From Actinomadura hallensis (GTDB lineage: Bacteria > Actinomycetota > Actinomycetes > Streptosporangiales > Streptosporangiaceae): DNA of 64,000 bases. The DNA lies in the NCBI RefSeq assembly GCF_006716765.1, contig NZ_VFPO01000001.1, positions 744,001-808,000 of the forward strand, in the 5' to 3' direction. Shown here one piece after another: positions 8,241 through 17,233 of this stretch; position 1 is the stretch's first letter, and each line of letters begins with the position of its first letter. The translations under genes were made by a program, and so were the position numbers. Under the pieces are notes generated by a model. The model made no database searches. It was not told the origin of the DNA and saw nothing but the letters and a program-made list of their open reading frames with translations.

Positions 8241-9054
8241 GCTGTTCGACTCCCTGCCCTCCGGGCTGCTGACCGCGATCCACGCCGACGGCCGCCGCGT
8301 GGACCTGCTCACCGTCCCGGACGCCACTCCCCGAGACGAAGCCGAGGCGTCGATGGAACTGGCGTCCCACCCTCGCAACGTCCTGCGCATCCCCGACCTG
8401 CTCCTCGCGGTCCTCGGGGCCTTCGAGGTCGACCTTCCGGAAGCCGGCCCGCTCGACGCTGAACAGCACCGGCCCTTTGCGGCAGAAGACGAAACCGATC
8501 TGCGGCGCCTTCCCCGGCCCCGTGTCCAGATAGCAGTCGGCGCCGTCGACGTCGATCTCCCTGTCCCGGGAGGCCCCGAGGCTCGCCTTCCGGTGGGCGT
8601 GGACGCGGGCCGTCACGCTCGGGTCGCCGACGCCCTTGAGGGCGACACTGAACTTTCCCGTGCGGACAGTTTTCGCTTGGGTGCCGTGGCTTGAAAACTC
8701 CATCTCGTAGATGCATCGCCCCTTCCGCACCGGCTCCTGGTTCGCCGTTTTCCCGCCGGGAACGGGGGGCGAGTAGAACGGCTGCTCGGTCACGGGCCAG
8801 ATCTCGACGTTCTCCGCGGACGGGAGGATGGAGAGCAGTTCGTCCTCGGTGAGCAGCGAACACGCGTCCGGCCATAGCGTCGGCGGCGTGATCCGGCCGA
8901 TGGCGACCGTGACGGGAATTTCTCGGCCGTCCGGGCGAGGCGGACCGGTTCTGGCGTTCACCGCGCCGATGTCGCATCCCGTCGACAACGCGACCGCGGT
9001 CATCGCGGCGCCGATGCGAATTGCCGTGGACCTCGCTTTGCCCAAGCTCTCCAC
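8188..9054 (-). CDS. Lipoprotein (DUF3558-like) with scrambled C-terminus
   Basis: The signal peptide ends in the lipobox LSTGC at about residues 23-27, so the product is a lipoprotein. The exported part contains WPDACSLLTEDELLSILP, typical of DUF3558-like actinomycete lipoproteins, plus paired cysteines (KGRCIYEM, ADCYLDTG, FVFCRKG). True coding character ends near 8410. Beyond this the frame runs antisense through the DUF5994 remnant and the end of the phosphatase gene and stops only at 8188. About 70 residues at the C-terminus are therefore non-native. The start is GTG 9054. It may still make a stable lipoprotein, or may be a pseudogene. Confidence 0.6.
   Translation of the reverse strand: MESLGKARSTAIRIGAAMTAVALSTGCDIGAVNARTGPPRPDGREIPVTVAIGRITPPTLWPDACSLLTEDELLSILPSAENVEIWPVTEQPFYSPPVPGGKTANQEPVRKGRCIYEMEFSSHGTQAKTVRTGKFSVALKGVGDPSVTARVHAHRKASLGASRDREIDVDGADCYLDTGPGKAPQIGFVFCRKGPVLFSVERAGFRKVDLEGPEDREEQVGDAQDVARVGRQFHRRLGFVSGSGVRDGEQVHAAAVGVDRGQQPGGQGVEQLSRTTPWDGRRWRRTTR
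8200..8400 (+). pseudogene. DUF5994 remnant
   Basis: Translated with one base added near 8242, this stretch reads GVVRLSWFDSLPSGLL and then ADGRRVDLLTVPDATPRDEA and MELASHPRNVLRIP. It closely parallels residues 110-165 of the intact DUF5994 gene at 5980-6504 (SWFGDLPAGLLTAIHADGRR). The 5' half is absent and the 3' end stops near 8400. The remnant begins inside the phosphatase frame and ends inside the antisense lipoprotein frame, so it marks a deletion or recombination scar. It has no start codon and is not expected to be expressed as a protein. Confidence 0.7.
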
Positions 9055-9449
9055 CTGCCTGCATCACAAAGCGTAAATGAGTCCGGCCGGAGAGTCACGC
9101 GGGATTTCATGCGTTGACTAAATGCAGCGCGCACTGCGCCCCGGCGCTGTCGGCGCACGCGTTCTGCGCCGTCGAGCGGCTCCGCCACCTGGAGTACTTC
9201 CACGACCATGTCCGCGTCGAAAAACATCGTGTTCGACGGGACGCTCAGCCCGGCGGGCGGCGCACTGCGCCCCGCCCCCGACCGTCCGGGCTCCGGCCTG
9301 GAGGTGCGGGTGGGCGGACGCCGCGCGGTACCGGGTGCACGGCGCCCCGTCCGGACAGCCGCGATTCGAAGGGAGTGCGCGACTGGCCACAAAGATCCAG
9401 CAGGTGCCGGAGAAGAGCGCCCCCCTCGACTCCGGGGCCGCCGCGACGT
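9055..9449. other. Gap without intact gene
   Basis: No intact gene is seen. Minus-strand frames contain a short plausible piece (FFDADMVVEVLQVAEPLDGAERV, about 9160-9230) that I could not assign. It may be part of the decayed enoyl-CoA hydratase next to it or of another lost gene. Confidence 0.4.
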
Positions 9450-9696
9450 CGCCCGTGAGCAGCAGCTCTTTCGCGCGGCGCGCACCGAGCTCCCACGGAT
9501 GCATGAACAGCTCGACGGCGCTCGTCCCGAACGCCGTGACCGGGTCGGCGAAGCACGCGTCCTCACTGGCCACGATCAGGTCGGTGGGCCACGTGATCAT
9601 CAAACCGCCGGCGAACACGCGCCCCTGAACCGCGGCGATGCTCGGCTTGGGGAAGTTGCGCCAGCGCCAGTGCAGGGGTGAAAAGCAACCGCTCAT
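9450..9696 (-). pseudogene. Enoyl-CoA hydratase/isomerase remnant
   Basis: The stretch encodes WRNFPKPSIAAVQGRVFAGG, then LMITWPTDLIVASEDACFADPV and ELFMHPWELGARRAKELLLTGD. This is the central crotonase-fold segment: the oxyanion-hole glycine region AAVQG-AGG and the following DLIVASEDA strand. A normal enzyme has about 250-300 residues; here only about 80 are recognisable, without the N-terminal third or the C-terminal helices. Downstream the frame becomes Arg/Pro-rich and non-coding in character. It is a decayed copy and no pathway partners lie next to it. Confidence 0.7.
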
Positions 9697-10077
9697 GTTC
9701 GGCCGAGGCAGGACGGTGTGGGCGAACCGCCGTGGACGACCGGCCCGATCTAGGGGATGGCGGGTGTGCCCGTGGTGCTGACCGGCAGCGCGCTACGGTC
9801 CAGCCTCGGCCATGGGGCCGTGGGGCTTTTATCTGTCGATGGCCTGGCTCACCACGTCCACGGCCACGGCCGGTGGTGCGCTCGGATCGGGGCTGGAAGA
9901 CGAGTCGGCCGTGCGTGACTCCGCGTACGGAATCCGTCAACGCAGCCGCCTGGAACAGCAGAGGAAGCGCGACACCTCGTGATCGGGCCCCGCCCTGCGG
10001 GTTTTGGACGGGCGGAAGCGGAATTTCCCTGTTCATTGCAGTGGGCCGGAATGCCGCCGCCTCCTGGGCGGTAGGTC
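9697..10077. other. Gap without recognisable gene
   Basis: Neither strand shows a credible protein; the open frames are Arg/Pro/Gly-rich. The segment presumably includes lost 5' sequence of the enoyl-CoA hydratase remnant and the promoter of the DNA ligase gene. Confidence 0.4.
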
Positions 10078-10083
10078 GTGGTG

Positions 10084-11037
10084 ATGGAGACCCTGCCGAT
10101 GTACTCGCCGATGCTCGCCGTACTGGGGGATCTGCCGACCGGGGAAGGCTGGGCGGCCGAGTTGAAGTGGGACGGGGTCCGCGCCGTCGCCTATGTCCGC
10201 GACGAACGGTTGCGGTTGATGTCGCGCAACGACAAGGACATCACGGTCGCCTGGCCCGAACTCGCCCCGCTCGCCGCCGCGGTCGACGTGCCGGTGGTCC
10301 TGGACGGAGAGATCGTGGCGTTCGGCGCGGACGGCAGGCCGTCGTTCGAGGCGCTCGCCCCGCGGATGCACCTGCGTCAGCGGGACCGCATCCAGGCTCT
10401 GGCCCGGTCCAACCCCGTCTCTTACATGATCTTTGATGTGCTGCACCGCGGCGATGAGCCGCAGATCGCCCTGCCCTACGCCGAGCGGCGCCGGGTTCTC
10501 CAGGGGCTCGGGCTGAACGGGCCGCGCTGGAAGACGACCGACTCCCACGACGACGTCGCGAACGTCTTCGCCGAGTCGTCCCGCCTCGGCATGGAGGGCG
10601 TGGTCTCCAAGCGCGTCGACTCCCCGTACCGGCCGGGGAAACGGCATCGGGACTGGACCAAGACGAAGAACTTCCGGACGCAGGAGGTGGTCGTCGTCGG
10701 CTGGAAGCCGGGGGAGGGCCGCCGCGCCGACCGGATCGGCGCGCTCCTGCTGGCCGTCAACGATGAGCGTGGACGGCTGAGATACGCCGGCCATGTCGGT
10801 ACCGGCTTCACCGAGGCGACCCTGGACGACCTCGCCGAGCGTCTCGCGCCGCTGCGGAAGGACGACCCGCCGGTTTCCGACGTACCCCCTCAGCATGCGC
10901 GGGACGCCCGCTGGGTGCGGCCCGAGCTGGTCGGTGAGGTCGTCTTCGCGGAGTGGACCGGCGACGACCGGTTGCGGCACCCGAGCTGGCGTGGAGTCCG
11001 CACGGACAAGCGACCCGGCGAAGTCCGCCGCGAATAG
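10084..11037 (+). CDS. ATP-dependent DNA ligase (LigC/LigD ligase-domain type)
   Basis: This protein has 317 residues from ATG 10084 (GTG codons at 10078 and 10081 are in frame). The nucleotidyltransferase domain shows ligase motif I ELKWDGVRA with the adenylated Lys near residue 28, motif III-like YMIFDVLH, motif IV EGVVSKR and motif V DWTKTKN. A C-terminal OB-fold follows (EVVVVGWKPGEGRR, LRYAGHVGTGFTE, and the WVRPELVGEVVFAEWT stretch). No polymerase or nuclease domain is fused, so it is a stand-alone ligase of the kind used in non-homologous end joining or repair in actinomycetes. No ku gene is visible nearby. Confidence 0.9.
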   Translation: METLPMYSPMLAVLGDLPTGEGWAAELKWDGVRAVAYVRDERLRLMSRNDKDITVAWPELAPLAAAVDVPVVLDGEIVAFGADGRPSFEALAPRMHLRQRDRIQALARSNPVSYMIFDVLHRGDEPQIALPYAERRRVLQGLGLNGPRWKTTDSHDDVANVFAESSRLGMEGVVSKRVDSPYRPGKRHRDWTKTKNFRTQEVVVVGWKPGEGRRADRIGALLLAVNDERGRLRYAGHVGTGFTEATLDDLAERLAPLRKDDPPVSDVPPQHARDARWVRPELVGEVVFAEWTGDDRLRHPSWRGVRTDKRPGEVRRE

Positions 11038-11168
11038 GCCGCGCGGCCGGCCCGGCCCGGTCGTATGAGCCGGGCCTACAAGATCTGACGATGTGACGCC
11101 CCGCCCGGACGCAGAGGCTGTAGGAAAGCCCGTCCGCTTCGGCAGGAGATCACAGGGGAGGCGGTTCC

Positions 11169-11618
11169 ATGGCCGTGATGGGAGTCAGCAGGTTCGAGCG
11201 GTTCTTCAGGGCTGCCGCCGGGCTGGACGTCGACAAGAACGATCTGCGGCGCTACTACGAGTTCATTGACGCCAAGCTGTACGACCTCCTCCTCATCGGA
11301 CAGGCCAGGGCAGAGGCGAACGGGCGCGACATCATCGAGCCGCCCGACCTGCCGATCACGAAGGGGCTGCAAGAGAGCATCCACCAGTTCCGCGAGCTGA
11401 ACGAGGAGATCGAGGTCGAGCCGATCCTGGAGCTGCTGGCGAGACGGCCGCCACTGGACCTCGTCGTCCGCGAGGACACGGACGAGAAGCTTCCCGAGAT
11501 CGCGGGCGGCCTGTCCTTCGCGCTGGCTCAGGCCTTCCGGATCATGTTCCCGGAACGGCTCAACCCACAGACCGAGCACTGGGAGCGGGTGGAGCGCATC
11601 TTCGACCTGCTTCTGTGA
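11169..11618 (+). CDS. DUF1931 histone-fold protein
   Basis: This 149-residue, almost entirely helical protein matches the DUF1931 family: SRFERFFRAAAGLDVDKNDL at the start, then YYEFIDAKLYDLLLIGQARA and a DIIEPPDLPITKGLQESI stretch. Structures known for this family contain two histone-like folds in one chain, but DNA binding has not been firmly shown. The length is the usual one for the family. GGGGAGG upstream of ATG 11169 is a good ribosome-binding site. It stands alone between the ligase and a large regulator and may belong to a stress or dormancy gene set. Confidence 0.85.
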   Translation: MAVMGVSRFERFFRAAAGLDVDKNDLRRYYEFIDAKLYDLLLIGQARAEANGRDIIEPPDLPITKGLQESIHQFRELNEEIEVEPILELLARRPPLDLVVREDTDEKLPEIAGGLSFALAQAFRIMFPERLNPQTEHWERVERIFDLLL

Positions 11619-11757
11619 CCCGCGCCGCCGACCGGTGCGCGGCCGTGATCCGCAGATGATCCGCCTTTGTGCAACCTTGATGTGATCTGCCCGAGAACGG
11701 GACGGAGTCGGGTCGACGGCCGCGTATCCCTCGCGCGATCCGGGGCACGGTGCCTGC

Positions 11758-14602
11758 ATGGACGGCAGGCCACCGACGCGAGGCGCGATCTTCGGGCGCC
11801 AACGGGAACGAGCGTGCATCGATGAGTTGCTGACGCGCGGTGACGGGCCGAGGATCATCCTCGTCGAGGGGGAGCCGGGCATCGGGCGGACCCGTCTGCT
11901 CGAGGAGGCCGCGCGGAGGGCCGCTGACGAGGGCTTCGCGGTGGTCGCCGACACGGCCCCCGAACTGGGCGGGCCCGCGAACCTGGAGCTGTCGCCGTCG
12001 GCGCCGCACGAGACCGGCCTGCTCCCGCGGCCGGCCGGCGGACAGGACCGGCCGGCCGAGCGGCTGCGGGCCGCGCTGGAGCGGCGGGCCGGCGCCACCT
12101 CGTTGCTGGTCGTCCTGGACGATCTCCAATGGGCCGATCCTGCGGCGCTTCTCGCGCTGCAGACGCCGCCGAACCGGCTCGCCTCCTCCCGCGCGCGCTG
12201 GATCCTCGCGCGCCGTACCGGCTGCGGTGGAGCCGAACTCGATCGGCTGTTCCTCCACCTGCGGGCGGGTGGCGCCGTCCCGCTCCGCCTGCGCCCGCTG
12301 CCGGACGAGGCCGTCTCCGACCTGGTCACCGCCGCTTTGGGCGCGTCCCCCGACCGCGGCCTGCGCGCGCTCGCGGACGGGGCGGGCGGCAATCCGCTGC
12401 TGCTCGTCGAGCTGGTGAACGGGCTGCTGGACGAGGGCGGGGTGGAGATCTCCCAGGGGCACGCTCGCCTCGTCACCTCCCGGCTGCCGGAGCGCGTCCA
12501 TCTCGTCGTTCGAGGCCGCCTGGACGACCTTGATCCGGCGGCCCGGCGGCTGCTCGAGCTCGCGGCGATGCTGGGGACCGCGTTCCATCCCCTGGTCGCC
12601 GCCGACATGCTCGGCGTTCCCCCTTCCGAACTACTGCCCTCACTGGAGGCGTTACTGGCGACCGGGTTGATGGAGGCGCGCGACGAGGCCCTGGTGTTCC
12701 GCCACGACCTGGTGCGCGAATCAACGATCGCGAGCATTCCCGCTCCCGTCCGGCAGGCGCTGCACGTGCAGATCGGCAGGACCCTGCTGAAGCACGGCGG
12801 CCGGGTGAAGGCCGCGGCCGCCCACCTCATGGCCGGGGCGGTGCCAGGCGTCCCCGAGGTCCTCCAGAGCCTGGACCGGGCGGGCGCGGAGCTGCTGGGC
12901 ACCTCCCCGGAGGTCGCCGCCGAGCTGACCCGCCGGGCGCTGGACCTCACCGAACCCGCCGACCCGCGGTGGTTCGCGCGCACGATGACGGCCATGCGGA
13001 CGCTGGCCGACGCCGGTGACCCGGGGGGAGCCGCGGAGCTCGCGGAGGCCGCGCTCGGCCGGTGCGCTTCCGGCCCGTCCGCCGCCGAACTGCTGACCGA
13101 GCTGTCCTTCGTCCTGGTGCCGATGGGCCAGGCCGCCAGGGCGTCGGACACGGCCAGGGCCGTGCTCGACATGCCGGATCTGCCGGGCGAGATCCGCGAC
13201 CGCGCCGAACTCGCCCTCCTGCAGGCCGAGGCCGGACTGCAGAACGGAGGGGGGCATGCTCGACCGGGCGAAAGCGATCGTCAAGGCGGGCGACGAGCCC
13301 GGTCGCGGCCTGGTGACCGGGGCGCTCATCGTCCTCGCCGTGAACGCCTGGGACGAGGGCGACCTGATCGGCGCGATCGAGTTCGCGCGGACCGGTGTGC
13401 GGCAGACGTTCAACGACGGCGGGCACGAGTGCCGACTCCACCCCGGTCTGATCCTGGCCTCGTTTCTGGTGGACCTCAGGCTCATGGACGAGGCCCGGCG
13501 GACGATGTTGCTGGGGGCCGACGGGATCGGACGGGGCGGCTGGGTGGCCGGGCCGGCGATCGTGCGATCGCGCATCGACCTCGCGGAGGGGCGGCCGGAG
13601 AAGGCGATCCGCGAGGCGAGGGCGGCTCTGGAGGCGGCCGCCGCGGGCGGGGCGCACCCGCTGGGCGCCTCCGCCCGGTCCGCGCTGTCCCTCGCGGCGC
13701 TGCGCTCCGGCGATCTCGAGACGGCCATCGAGCACGGCCTCGGCGACGTGGGCGCGGGCGGACCGGCGCCCCCTCCGTTCGACCTGATCCGGAGCGAGCT
13801 GGTCCGGGCTCAGGTGACCGAGGCGTGCGACGGCCCGCGGGCCGCCCTGCCCGGACTGGGCCGCCTCCTCGACGGCCTGGTGGAGCACGACCAGGTGCTG
13901 ACCTGCGATCCGACGGCGGCGGCCTGGCTGGTCCGAACGGCGGTCGCGGCGGGTCGGCCCGGACCGGCGGAGGACGTCGTCGCGGCGGCCGACCGGCTCG
14001 CCGAGGCGAACCCGGGGCTGCCCGGCCTGGTCGCCGCCGAGCACGCCCGCGGGTTGCTGCACGGCGCTCCGGATCTCCTGCGAAACGCGGCCGCGGAGCA
14101 CGCCGACCCGTGGGCGCGCGCCTCCGCCTTCGAGGACCTCGACGTGCTGCTGGGCGCGGCGGACGGCTCGCGCGGCCGGACGGTCCGGTGTCTGGACGAG
14201 GCTCTGTCCTGCTACGCGGCGGCCGGCGCCGAGCGCGACGCCGCCCGCATCCGGAAGCGCCTGCGGCGGATCGGGGAACGCCGGCGGCACTGGAACCACC
14301 GCGAACGGACCGCGGACGGCTGGGGCAGCCTGACCGGAACCGAGCAGCGGATCTCCTGCCTCGTCGCCCAAGGGCTCACCAACCGGCGCATCGCCGATCA
14401 GTTGTTCATCAGCGTCCACACCGTGGCGTACCACCTGCGGCAAATCTTCCGCAAACTCAACGTCCGTTCGCGCGTCGAACTGGCACGGCACGTTCTGGAG
14501 CATTCCGACGACCTGCCAGACGCGCAGACCGAGAAGAGCTGCGACGGTACGGAGGGGGAGGCCGACTCCGCCTCCCCCCACAGGCGCCCTAGGCCGGAAT
14601 GA
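11758..14602 (+). CDS. Large LuxR-family ATPase regulator, frameshifted in a G6 run
   Basis: The N-terminal half (11758 to about 13250) carries a STAND-type ATPase: FGRQRERACIDELL, Walker A VEGEPGIGRTRLLEEA (the usual GKS Lys is replaced by Arg) and Walker B LLVVLDDLQWAD. Coding then moves to the next frame, where ATG 13256 starts a TPR-rich region ending in a LuxR helix-turn-helix (LTGTEQRISCLVAQGLTNRR, then FISVHTVAYHLRQIFRKLNV). The switch lies in six G's at 13249-13254; five would restore one protein of about 947 residues. The run plus ATG (GGAGGGGGGCATG) could also act as a ribosome-binding site for a separate C-terminal protein. It converges on the DUF2267 gene with a 14-base overlap. 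Confidence 0.75.
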
Positions 14603-15020
14603 GCGGACGCAGGTCCCGGGAGATGCTGGACTTGATGTCCTGCCACTCACCTTCCGTGACGTACTGGCGCAGCGCCTGCAGGACGGTGGACACCAGCCGT
14701 TCCATGTCACCCTCGATCTCGTGGGGGAACTCGCGCTGGACGGCCTGCAGGAACTCTTCCTTGTTCATTTTCACTGGTACCCGGCTGGGGTCCCAGCCCT
14801 CGTAGTACACGCCGCGGACCAGCAAGGGCAGCTGGGCGGCCAGGTCCGCACACTCGTCCACGGTCAACCTGTCGCGCAACGCGTGCAGGACGGCGCGCAG
14901 CGCGTCATAGGAGTGGTTTCGCCGTTCCTTCGGCCAGCCGTAGGCCTGCTCGATCTCCTTCAGCACGTGGTTCGTCTTGTCGACGGTCTTGTCGAAGGTC
15001 GAATGTCCTGTGGCGCCCAT
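14589..15020 (-). CDS. DUF2267 family protein
   Basis: This 143-residue helical protein shows the DUF2267 pattern HSYDALRAVLHALRDRLTVD, then ECADLAAQLPLLVRGVYYEGWDP and REFPHEIEGDMERLVSTVLQ. The family is widespread in soil actinobacteria and proteobacteria and is often linked to stress and dormancy genes; its function is unknown. ATG 15020 is preceded by GGAAGG. It is transcribed away from an MFS transporter, with a perfect palindrome in the shared upstream region. Its 3' end overlaps the end of the convergent LuxR gene. Confidence 0.85.
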   Translation of the reverse strand: MGATGHSTFDKTVDKTNHVLKEIEQAYGWPKERRNHSYDALRAVLHALRDRLTVDECADLAAQLPLLVRGVYYEGWDPSRVPVKMNKEEFLQAVQREFPHEIEGDMERLVSTVLQALRQYVTEGEWQDIKSSISRDLRPLIPA

Positions 15021-15085
15021 GTCAGCCCGCCTTCCAGATGAGGAGAACCTTCGCGAAGAGCGTTGCCCGGAATCGGGTGAACACA

Positions 15086-15106
15086 CATCACCCGGTCCGG
15101 GTGATG
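15086..15106. promoter_or_regulatory. Perfect palindrome between divergent genes
   Basis: CATCACCCGG and CCGGGTGATG flank a single T, a 21-base near-perfect dyad midway between the DUF2267 and MFS genes. Nearby sequence repeats the core (CTCACCCGGATGGGG). It could be an operator for a dimeric regulator serving both genes. As a one-base loop is too tight for a stable hairpin, a terminator is unlikely. Confidence 0.6.
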
Positions 15107-15206
15107 CCGGACCTCGGCCCGTCTCACCCGGATGGGGCGATGCCCGCTCACCCCTCCCACCGGATGCTCGCCGGTAGCGCCGATCCGCCTTCGAGGGGGT
15201 GAGGAA

Positions 15207-17108
15207 ATGACGACCACCGGAGAACCGGGCACGATCCGGACCCGCATTCCCGCTCGGCTGGACCGCCTGCCATGGTCGAGGTTCCACTGGAGGATCGTGA
15301 TCGGCCTCGGCACCGTCTGGATCCTGGACGGGCTGGAGGTCACCATCGTGGGTTCCGTCGCGGCCCGGATGACCGAGCCGGGCAGCGGCATCGACGTGTC
15401 GAGCGGCGACATCGGCACGGCCGCGGCCTTCTACGTCGCCGGCGCATGCCTCGGTGCGCTCTTCTTCGGCCAGCTCACCGACCGCTTCGGACGCAAGAAA
15501 CTGTTCTTGCTCACACTGGGGCTCTACCTGGTGGCGACCGTGGCGACCGCGTTCGCGACCGAGGCGTGGTACCTGTTCCTGTTCCGCTTCCTCACCGGGG
15601 CCGGCATCGGCGGTGAGTACGCGGCGATCAACTCGGCCATCGACGAGCTGATCCCCGCCCGCAACCGCGGCCGGGCGGACCTCGCCATCAACGGCAGTTA
15701 CTGGCTGGGCGCCGCCATCGGCAGCCTCGGCAGCGTGCTGCTCCTCAACGACGCCCTGCTGTCGGCCGATCTCGGCTGGCGGCTGGCCTTCGGCATCGGC
15801 GGCGTCCTCGGGCTGGGGATCATGCTGGTGCGCCGGACCGTCCCGGAGAGCCCGCGCTGGCTGTTCATCCACGGCCGCGCCGAGGAGGCGGAACGGATCG
15901 TCGACCGGATCGAGCGCGAGGTGCAGGCCGAGACGGGGGAGCCGCTGCCCCGTCCGGCGCAGAGCATCACCGTGCGGCAGCGCAAGTCGATCAGTTTCCG
16001 CGAGATCGCGCGCGTGACGGTCAGGCGCTACCCCAACCGCACCGTCCTCGGGCTGTCGCTGTTCGTCGGGCAGGCCTTCATGTACAACGCCGTCACGTTC
16101 GACCTGGGCACGATCCTCAGCGACTTCTTCGACGTCGCGTCCGGCACGGTGCCCTACTTCCTGGCCGCGTTCGCGCTCGGGAACCTGATGGGGCCGCTGC
16201 TGCTCGGACGGCTCTTCGACACCGTCGGCCGCAAGCCCATGATCGCCGGCACCTACTTCGGCTCCGCGGCGCTCATCGCGGTGACCGCCGCGCTGCTCAT
16301 GGCCGACGTGCTGACCTCGACGACGTTCATCATCCTGGTCGCGCTGAGCTTCTTCGTCGCGTCGGCCGGGGCCAGCTCCGCCTACCTGACGGTCAGCGAG
16401 ATCTTCCCGATGGAGACCCGCGCCCTCGCCATCGCCCTGTTCTTCGCGGTCGGCACCGCGGCGGGCGGAATCACCGGCCCGGCGCTCTTCGGCCAGTTCA
16501 TCGGCAGCGGCCGGCTGGACCTGGTCGCCCTCGGGTTCTTCATCGGGTGCGGGGCCATGCTGCTGGGCGGGTTCGCCGAGCTGATCTTCGGTGTCCGCGC
16601 CGAACGGCAGTCGCTGGAGAACATCGCGCGTCCGCTGACCGCGGAGGAGGCCGACGCCGCCACGCCGCAGGAGCAGGAGAGCTACCGGCAGGCCGAACTG
16701 GAGCGAGAGCTGTCGCCGGACGACAGGCGCCTGGTCGCCGAACGCGATCGCCGCGCCCGGGAGCGCAGGGCCCGGCGCCGTGAGCGGGAGACGAAGGGGC
16801 CACGGCGCTTCCGTCCCGGCCCTGGGGGCTCGCAGACGTACTCGCCGGGAATGATGGGGACCAGCGGCACTCCGAGCCGGTCGAAGGCGGCCGCCGAGCG
16901 GGACCTCGACCGTGAGATCGACGACCTCGCCCGGGCGACCGAGGAAGGCCCGGTGGAGCGTCGTGACCTGGCGGAGCGGGTCGGCGCCCGGGGCTGGGGT
17001 CCCGGCCGGTTCAGGCGCGCCCTGACCGAAGCGACCAAGGAGGGGCGCCTGGTGCGGCTGCCGCACAACAGGTACGGCTCCGGATCCTCCAGGAGGGACG
17101 GGGAATGA
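15207..17108 (+). CDS. MFS sugar/metabolite:H+ symporter with cytoplasmic C-terminal extension
   Basis: This protein has 633 residues from ATG 15207, preceded by GAGG. Residues about 25-465 form a 12-helix major-facilitator domain of the sugar-porter type. Signature loops are GQLTDRFGRKKLF after helix 2, GIGGEYAAINSAIDELIPARNRGR after helix 4, PESPRWLFIHGRAEEAERIV in the central loop and GRLFDTVGRKP after helix 8. The remaining 165 residues are unusual: a highly charged linker, then a compact helical part (EGPVERRDLAERVGARGWG and FRRALTEATKEGRLVRL) resembling a winged-helix module. The substrate is unknown. It is divergent from DUF2267. Confidence 0.85.
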   Translation: MTTTGEPGTIRTRIPARLDRLPWSRFHWRIVIGLGTVWILDGLEVTIVGSVAARMTEPGSGIDVSSGDIGTAAAFYVAGACLGALFFGQLTDRFGRKKLFLLTLGLYLVATVATAFATEAWYLFLFRFLTGAGIGGEYAAINSAIDELIPARNRGRADLAINGSYWLGAAIGSLGSVLLLNDALLSADLGWRLAFGIGGVLGLGIMLVRRTVPESPRWLFIHGRAEEAERIVDRIEREVQAETGEPLPRPAQSITVRQRKSISFREIARVTVRRYPNRTVLGLSLFVGQAFMYNAVTFDLGTILSDFFDVASGTVPYFLAAFALGNLMGPLLLGRLFDTVGRKPMIAGTYFGSAALIAVTAALLMADVLTSTTFIILVALSFFVASAGASSAYLTVSEIFPMETRALAIALFFAVGTAAGGITGPALFGQFIGSGRLDLVALGFFIGCGAMLLGGFAELIFGVRAERQSLENIARPLTAEEADAATPQEQESYRQAELERELSPDDRRLVAERDRRARERRARRRERETKGPRRFRPGPGGSQTYSPGMMGTSGTPSRSKAAAERDLDREIDDLARATEEGPVERRDLAERVGARGWGPGRFRRALTEATKEGRLVRLPHNRYGSGSSRRDGE

Positions 17109-17233
17109 CGCTCGCCCGCGTCTTCTCGCGCCCCGCCGACCGGGCTGTTCCCGCTTCCGCTGCTCCGGGTCGTCCGGAACCGCCGCCGCGGCGGCGGACC
17201 AGGGAGCGGCGGCGCTCAGAGAAGCCGAGGAGC

